Positions 48,428 to 51,325 of a DNA stretch of 51,325 nucleotides are shown one piece after another. The number at the start of each line of letters is the position of its first letter. Position 1 is the first letter of the stretch. A program made the position numbers and the translations under genes. Source of the stretch: Rubrivivax sp. (lineage in GTDB: Bacteria > Pseudomonadota > Gammaproteobacteria > Burkholderiales > Burkholderiaceae_C); assembly GCA_027490215.1 (NCBI GenBank), contig JAIXYO010000028.1, positions 1-51,325 of the forward strand. The letters are read 5' to 3'. Below the pieces are notes generated by a model. It was not told the origin of the DNA. It worked only from the letters and a program-made list of their open reading frames with translations, and did no database searches.

Positions 48428-48745
48428 TCAGATGCCGCTGACGACGGCATCGAGGGCGTCGAGCAGGCGGCCTTGATCGTCTTTCAATGACGCGACAGGT
48501 TCGCCCAGCATCCGCGCCAGGATGGTCGCGGTCTGCTGCGGCCACAGGTGCAAGGTTTGCCCGTCGATCCGAAAAGACGGACTCCGACGCGACGGAAGTG
48601 ACGTCGCATTGAACCGCTCGATGACCAGCGGCATGACAAGGCGGGTCGGCAGGTGATCGAGCAAATCACTTTGCATCACCACGAGGAAAGGAATGCCGTC
48701 ACGCTGGCGGCTGCTAGGGTTGGCATACACATCGAACTGCGCCAT
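48428..48745 (-). CDS. CcdB-family toxin
   Basis: 105 residues of the CcdB type II toxin family, whose F-plasmid member poisons DNA gyrase. The match is along the whole chain: MAQFDVYANPSS, FLVVMQSDLLDHLPTR, VMPLV, and GEPVASLKDDQG near the end. The last residues are SGI; F CcdB ends WGI and its Trp99 is needed to stack on GyrA, so that Trp is missing here and gyrase targeting is uncertain. It starts nine bases after the antitoxin stop and ends 25 bases upstream of nudB. Confidence 0.93.
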   Translation of the reverse strand: MAQFDVYANPSSRQRDGIPFLVVMQSDLLDHLPTRLVMPLVIERFNATSLPSRRSPSFRIDGQTLHLWPQQTATILARMLGEPVASLKDDQGRLLDALDAVVSGI

Positions 48746-48754
48746 CCATCCACC

Positions 48755-49036
48755 TCACCACTGACGCCACTCGTCGCCGAACACGCCGTACTCAGCGACG
48801 AACTGGCTCTGCAATTCGATCCAGTCTTTGTACTGTTCGTTGAAGTGTTGGCGCCGCGCTTCCATCGACGGTTGCTTAGGCCGCCTTGCCTCCGCCTGCA
48901 GCAGTTCCTCATATCGCGCCGCCGAGATCACCACGCTGTGCCTGCGCCCGCTCTTGTCGATGAACACTGGCTCGCGCTGCGCGTTTTCGAGGACCTGGCC
49001 GAGTCGGTTCTTGGCGTCGGTCGCGGTGACGTTCAT
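48755..49036 (-). CDS. Hybrid antitoxin: Phd/YefM-like N-terminus with CcdA-like C-terminal tail
   Basis: 93 residues. Residues 1-52 (MNVTATDAKNRLGQVLENAQ, then EPVFIDKSGRRHSVVISAARYEELL) are a Phd/YefM-type dimerisation and DNA-binding domain. Residues 60-93 (EARRQHFNEQYKDW, then FVAEYGVFGDEWRQW) line up with the toxin-binding tail of CcdA (EARR..., then FIEMNGSFADENRDW). So the DNA-binding half is of one antitoxin family and the neutralising half of another. It precedes the toxin by nine bases and follows an inverted repeat; the ATG at 49036 is preferred over the in-frame TTG at 49048. Confidence 0.9.
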   Translation of the reverse strand: MNVTATDAKNRLGQVLENAQREPVFIDKSGRRHSVVISAARYEELLQAEARRPKQPSMEARRQHFNEQYKDWIELQSQFVAEYGVFGDEWRQW

Positions 49037-49053
49037 ATCGGACCCCAATGGAA

Positions 49054-49078
49054 TTGATTGGCTACTTTAGCCAATCAA
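49054..49078. promoter_or_regulatory. Perfect inverted repeat, likely antitoxin operator
   Basis: TTGATTGGCTA (49054-49064) pairs exactly with TAGCCAATCAA (49068-49078) around a CTT centre, 17 bases before the antitoxin ATG and four bases after the minE stop. Phd-type antitoxins bind such palindromes to repress their own operon. The hairpin could also end minE transcription, but there is no clean T-run. Confidence 0.8.
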
Positions 49079-49082
49079 AAAG

Positions 49083-49343
49083 CTACCGAGCCACCTCCGG
49101 AAGTTCGATCTTGACCTGCAAAACCTCCAGATCGCCCTGGCGTTCAACCTCGACCTTGATGTCGCCGGGCCCGACGGACACGTACTTCGAGATCACCGCC
49201 AGCAGTTCGCGCTGCAGGTCAGGCAGGTAGGCCGGGTCACGGGTGCGACCGTTGCGTTCGTGCGCCAGGATGATCTGCAGCCGCTCCTTGGCAACGCTGG
49301 CGGTCTTGGTCTTTTCACCGAGAAAGAAGGACAGGAAGCCCAT
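49083..49343 (-). CDS. minE: Cell division topological specificity factor MinE
   Basis: 86 residues. The N-terminal amphipathic/anti-MinCD part is [30 protein letters not shown], and the C-terminal topological domain ends [11 protein letters not shown]. MinE removes MinCD from the membrane and confines MinC to the poles. The ATG at 49343 is three bases after the minD stop, the usual tight spacing. Confidence 0.96.
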   Translation of the reverse strand: MGFLSFFLGEKTKTASVAKERLQIILAHERNGRTRDPAYLPDLQRELLAVISKYVSVGPGDIKVEVERQGDLEVLQVKIELPEVAR

Positions 49344-49346
49344 CAC

Positions 49347-50162
49347 TCACTTCCCCCCGAACAGGCGTTTGAGGAAGCTCGGCCTCACGGCATCGACAAA
49401 GCGCAGCGGCGTTTCCTCGCCCAGGAAGCGCGTGATCACATCCTTGTAGGCCTCTGACACGTCGGAACCCTTCAGATGGATCGCCGGCACGCCCTGGTTC
49501 GAGGCATCAAGCACCGATTCAGACTCCGGGATCACGCCGATCATCCGCACCCGCAGGATGTCGTGGATGTCTTTCAGGCTGAGCATCTGACCGCCGATCA
49601 CCCGGTTCGGGTTGTAGCGGGTGATCAGCAGGTGCTCCTTGATCGGCTCCTTCTTCTCGATCGCGCGGCGCGTCTTGCTGTGCAGCATGCCGAGGATGCG
49701 GTCGGAATCGCGCACCGAGGACACCTCGGGGTTGGTCACCACCAGTGCCTCATCGGCGAAATGCATCGCCATCAGCGCGCCGGTCTCGATGCCGGCCGGC
49801 GAGTCGCAGACGATGTATTCGAAGTCCATGCCGGCCAGTTCTTCCAGCACGCGCTCGACGCCGTCCTGCGTCAGAGCGTCCTTGTCGCGGGTCTGTGACG
49901 CGGCAAGCACGTACAGGTTGTCGCACTGCTTGTCCTTGATCAAGGCCTGGTTCAGCTTGGCCTCGCCGTGGATCACGTTGATCAGGTCGTACACCACGCG
50001 GCGTTCGCAGCCCATGATCAGGTCGAGGTTGCGCAGGCCGACGTCGAAATCGATGACAGCGGTCTTGTGTCCGCGCAGTGCGAGGCCGGAAGCGAAGCTG
50101 GCGCTGGTGGTGGTCTTGCCGACGCCTCCCTTGCCGGAGGTCACGACGATGATTCTGGCCAT
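49347..50162 (-). CDS. minD: Septum-site determining ATPase MinD
   Basis: 271 residues, ParA-like ATPase that recruits MinC to the membrane and oscillates with MinE. The deviant Walker A ([16 protein letters not shown]) is at 8-23, DFDVGLRNLDLIMGCER and VCDSPAGIE are MinD signatures, and the C-terminus ends in a membrane-targeting amphipathic helix (SFLKRLFGGK). The minC stop is 75 bases upstream. Confidence 0.98.
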   Translation of the reverse strand: MARIIVVTSGKGGVGKTTTSASFASGLALRGHKTAVIDFDVGLRNLDLIMGCERRVVYDLINVIHGEAKLNQALIKDKQCDNLYVLAASQTRDKDALTQDGVERVLEELAGMDFEYIVCDSPAGIETGALMAMHFADEALVVTNPEVSSVRDSDRILGMLHSKTRRAIEKKEPIKEHLLITRYNPNRVIGGQMLSLKDIHDILRVRMIGVIPESESVLDASNQGVPAIHLKGSDVSEAYKDVITRFLGEETPLRFVDAVRPSFLKRLFGGK

Positions 50163-50237
50163 GGATGGCAGTCCTTGTGGATGTGATGTCGCCAGGGGCG
50201 AAAGAAGATGAAGGGGGAAGGCGGAGGAAAGAATCGA

Positions 50238-51023
50238 TCAGTCCAGCGGCTCGAACACCAGGCGCTCGCCGTCCAGGCGAATCTGCGCCGGCTTGCCGAT
50301 CACGGTGTCGGGCAACGGGTTGTCGGTGGTGCGGTAGGTACCGGCGATCGAAATCAATTCGGGCTCCATGCAGGTGCTGAAGATGCGCGCGTCGTTGTTT
50401 CCCCGGGCACCCGCAATCGCCTTGCCACGCAGCGGCGCATAGACGTGGATGCTGCCGTCGGCGATCACCTCGGCACCGAAATTCACCGCCGCAAGCACCA
50501 CCAGGTCACCGCCACGGGCGTACACCTGCTGGCCTGAGCGCAGCGGCTTGTCGACGATCAGCGTGGTGATGGCTGCGGGCTGAGCCTGCACCGGCGCGGC
50601 AGCCACTGGCTCGGGCGCGGGCGCTGGAGGCGGCGCCGCCTCCACTGGCGGTGGTGCGGCGACTGCAGGGGTCGGCGTGCGCGTGGCAGGAGGCAGTGCC
50701 TCGGGCGCCTCACCCAGCCCGGCCTCGGCGGCAGCCGCCATCTGCTCCGGCGAGCCACCGCGCACCGCAGCAGCCACCATCTTGAATTGCCGCAACAGCG
50801 AAGCCAGCCTGGCGTAATCCAGCGCGAGCGGATCGCCTTCGGCCTGCGCGATGTCGATCACGACCGGGTCCTGGTTGAACATCTCCGGGGTGTCGGCAAA
50901 TCGCGCCGTCAGCTCGCGCTCGATCGCCAGCATGTCGGTGGTCTTCAGCGCGACGACGACCAACGTCATCGATGCGCTGCGCAACTCGAACACCGCCGGT
51001 GCTCGCTCCTTGCTGCGTGCCAT
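50238..51023 (-). CDS. minC: Septum-site determining protein MinC
   Basis: 261 residues, inhibitor of FtsZ ring assembly. The N-terminal FtsZ-binding domain (FELRSASMTLVVVALK onwards, about 1-100) is joined by a long Ala/Pro linker (about 120-160) to the beta-helical C-terminal domain that dimerises and binds MinD (RSGQQVYARGGDLVVL, then ADGSIHVYAPLRGKAIAGA). The ATG at 51023 is chosen; the frame extends upstream to 51062 without support. A short frame on the same strand ends one base before this ATG. Confidence 0.97.
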   Translation of the reverse strand: MARSKERAPAVFELRSASMTLVVVALKTTDMLAIERELTARFADTPEMFNQDPVVIDIAQAEGDPLALDYARLASLLRQFKMVAAAVRGGSPEQMAAAAEAGLGEAPEALPPATRTPTPAVAAPPPVEAAPPPAPAPEPVAAAPVQAQPAAITTLIVDKPLRSGQQVYARGGDLVVLAAVNFGAEVIADGSIHVYAPLRGKAIAGARGNNDARIFSTCMEPELISIAGTYRTTDNPLPDTVIGKPAQIRLDGERLVFEPLD

Positions 51024-51024
51024 G

Positions 51025-51225
51025 TCAGTTCTCCACCGTGCTTCGCACGACTCGCGACGCATGACACAGCCGACAGTTGGCGAAGCTCTGCTTTCGGCCC
51101 TTTGCGGTCATTCGCTGGCCTCGGTCTTCAGTGCTCAATCTGCGCGAGAGCGGTGCGGCGGGGTGCCGTGTTGCGTTCATGTCCCCCGGGCCGGTTGTCG
51201 ACTCACGCGCTTCTCGCGAGTCCAT
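51025..51225 (-). CDS. Possible 66-residue reading frame upstream of minC (uncertain)
   Basis: Starts MDSREARESTTGPGDMNA at an ATG preceded by AAGGAGG about ten bases upstream, and its TGA lies one base before the minC ATG. I recognise no family; the middle (RGQRMTAKGRKQSF) looks like the translation of a dispersed repeat seen in related genomes. It may be a leader peptide, part of a mobile-element remnant, or chance. Confidence 0.25.
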   Translation of the reverse strand: MDSREARESTTGPGDMNATRHPAAPLSRRLSTEDRGQRMTAKGRKQSFANCRLCHASRVVRSTVEN

Positions 51226-51321
51226 CCGGCCCTCCTCCTTTACTTCACTCCACACGGCACCCCACCACACCGCTCCGAGAGCCACTGTTGCGGTTGAAGC
51301 CCGTTGAACACAACCGTGGCT
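51150..51321. repeat. Nested inverted repeats upstream of minC
   Basis: Outer arms 51150-51171 and 51252-51273 are 22 bases with two mismatches. Inside, GGGCCGG (51188-51194) pairs with CCGGCCC (51226-51232), with GACTC/GAGTC nested further. Beyond them AGCCAC (51280-51285) pairs with GTGGCT (51316-51321), with GGTTG/CAACC nested inside. The stretch continues to the window edge; no gene is confidently called in it. Confidence 0.7.
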
Positions 51322-51325
51322 GTCT

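Overview
The window is high-GC chromosomal DNA that reads as a betaproteobacterium of the order Burkholderiales. Supporting genes are DUF3460 next to scpA, DUF1841, the H1-like small basic protein, the lolCD/tatD cluster, nudB-ybhP-clsB, and the minCDE layout. The nearest relatives by gene style are probably Rubrivivax/Leptothrix/Methylibium-type genera, but that is inference from recognised proteins, not a search. Coding density is high on both strands. I see no tRNA, rRNA, CRISPR array, phage or intact insertion sequence.

Layout. 1-5.1 kb: a partial mrp/apbC diverges from metG, followed by a convergent CYTH-CHAD protein. 4.9-8.8 kb: a forward block DUF3460-scpA-bioB-panB-panC (chromosome segregation, biotin, pantothenate). 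8.8-15 kb: PAP2 phosphatase, DUF1841, a diguanylate cyclase, then a reverse-strand run (AstE-like peptidase, ABC ATPase, ABC permease, DUF3299 periplasmic protein). 15.2-18.6 kb: ileS-lspA. 18.6-27.2 kb: mixed single genes (quinone reductase, DUF2007 protein, CDF metal transporter, arsH, H1-like DNA-binding protein, EamA transporter, lone GspE/PilB-like ATPase, spermidine-synthase-like protein, MDR dehydrogenase) closed by a strong two-way terminator. 27.2-32.5 kb: reverse strand, small secreted protein, DNA-deoxyinosine glycosylase, tatD, lolD, lolC, then a 432-bp imperfect palindromic element and uppP. 32.6-36 kb: ligase-associated helicase with a DUF429 gene directly upstream. 36.1-41.5 kb: an accessory-looking stretch with OmpW, a decayed EthD fragment, a zinc alcohol dehydrogenase, an intact EthD gene, adenine/adenosine deaminase and small envelope proteins. 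41.5-51 kb: a long reverse-strand run with gor, ATP-dependent DNA ligase, ligase-associated exonuclease, clsB, ybhP-like, nudB, a toxin-antitoxin pair and minE-minD-minC.

The most interesting locus is the toxin-antitoxin pair at 48.4-49.1 kb. The toxin is CcdB-like. The antitoxin combines a Phd/YefM-type N-terminal DNA-binding half with a C-terminal tail that looks like the toxin-binding tail of CcdA, so it appears to be a domain-swapped antitoxin. A perfect 11-bp inverted repeat lies just upstream as a likely operator. Other items worth a second look are the 432-bp palindrome, the duplicated EthD/terminator block either side of the alcohol dehydrogenase, the ligase/exonuclease/helicase repair set split by about 8 kb, and nested inverted repeats upstream of minC at the right edge.
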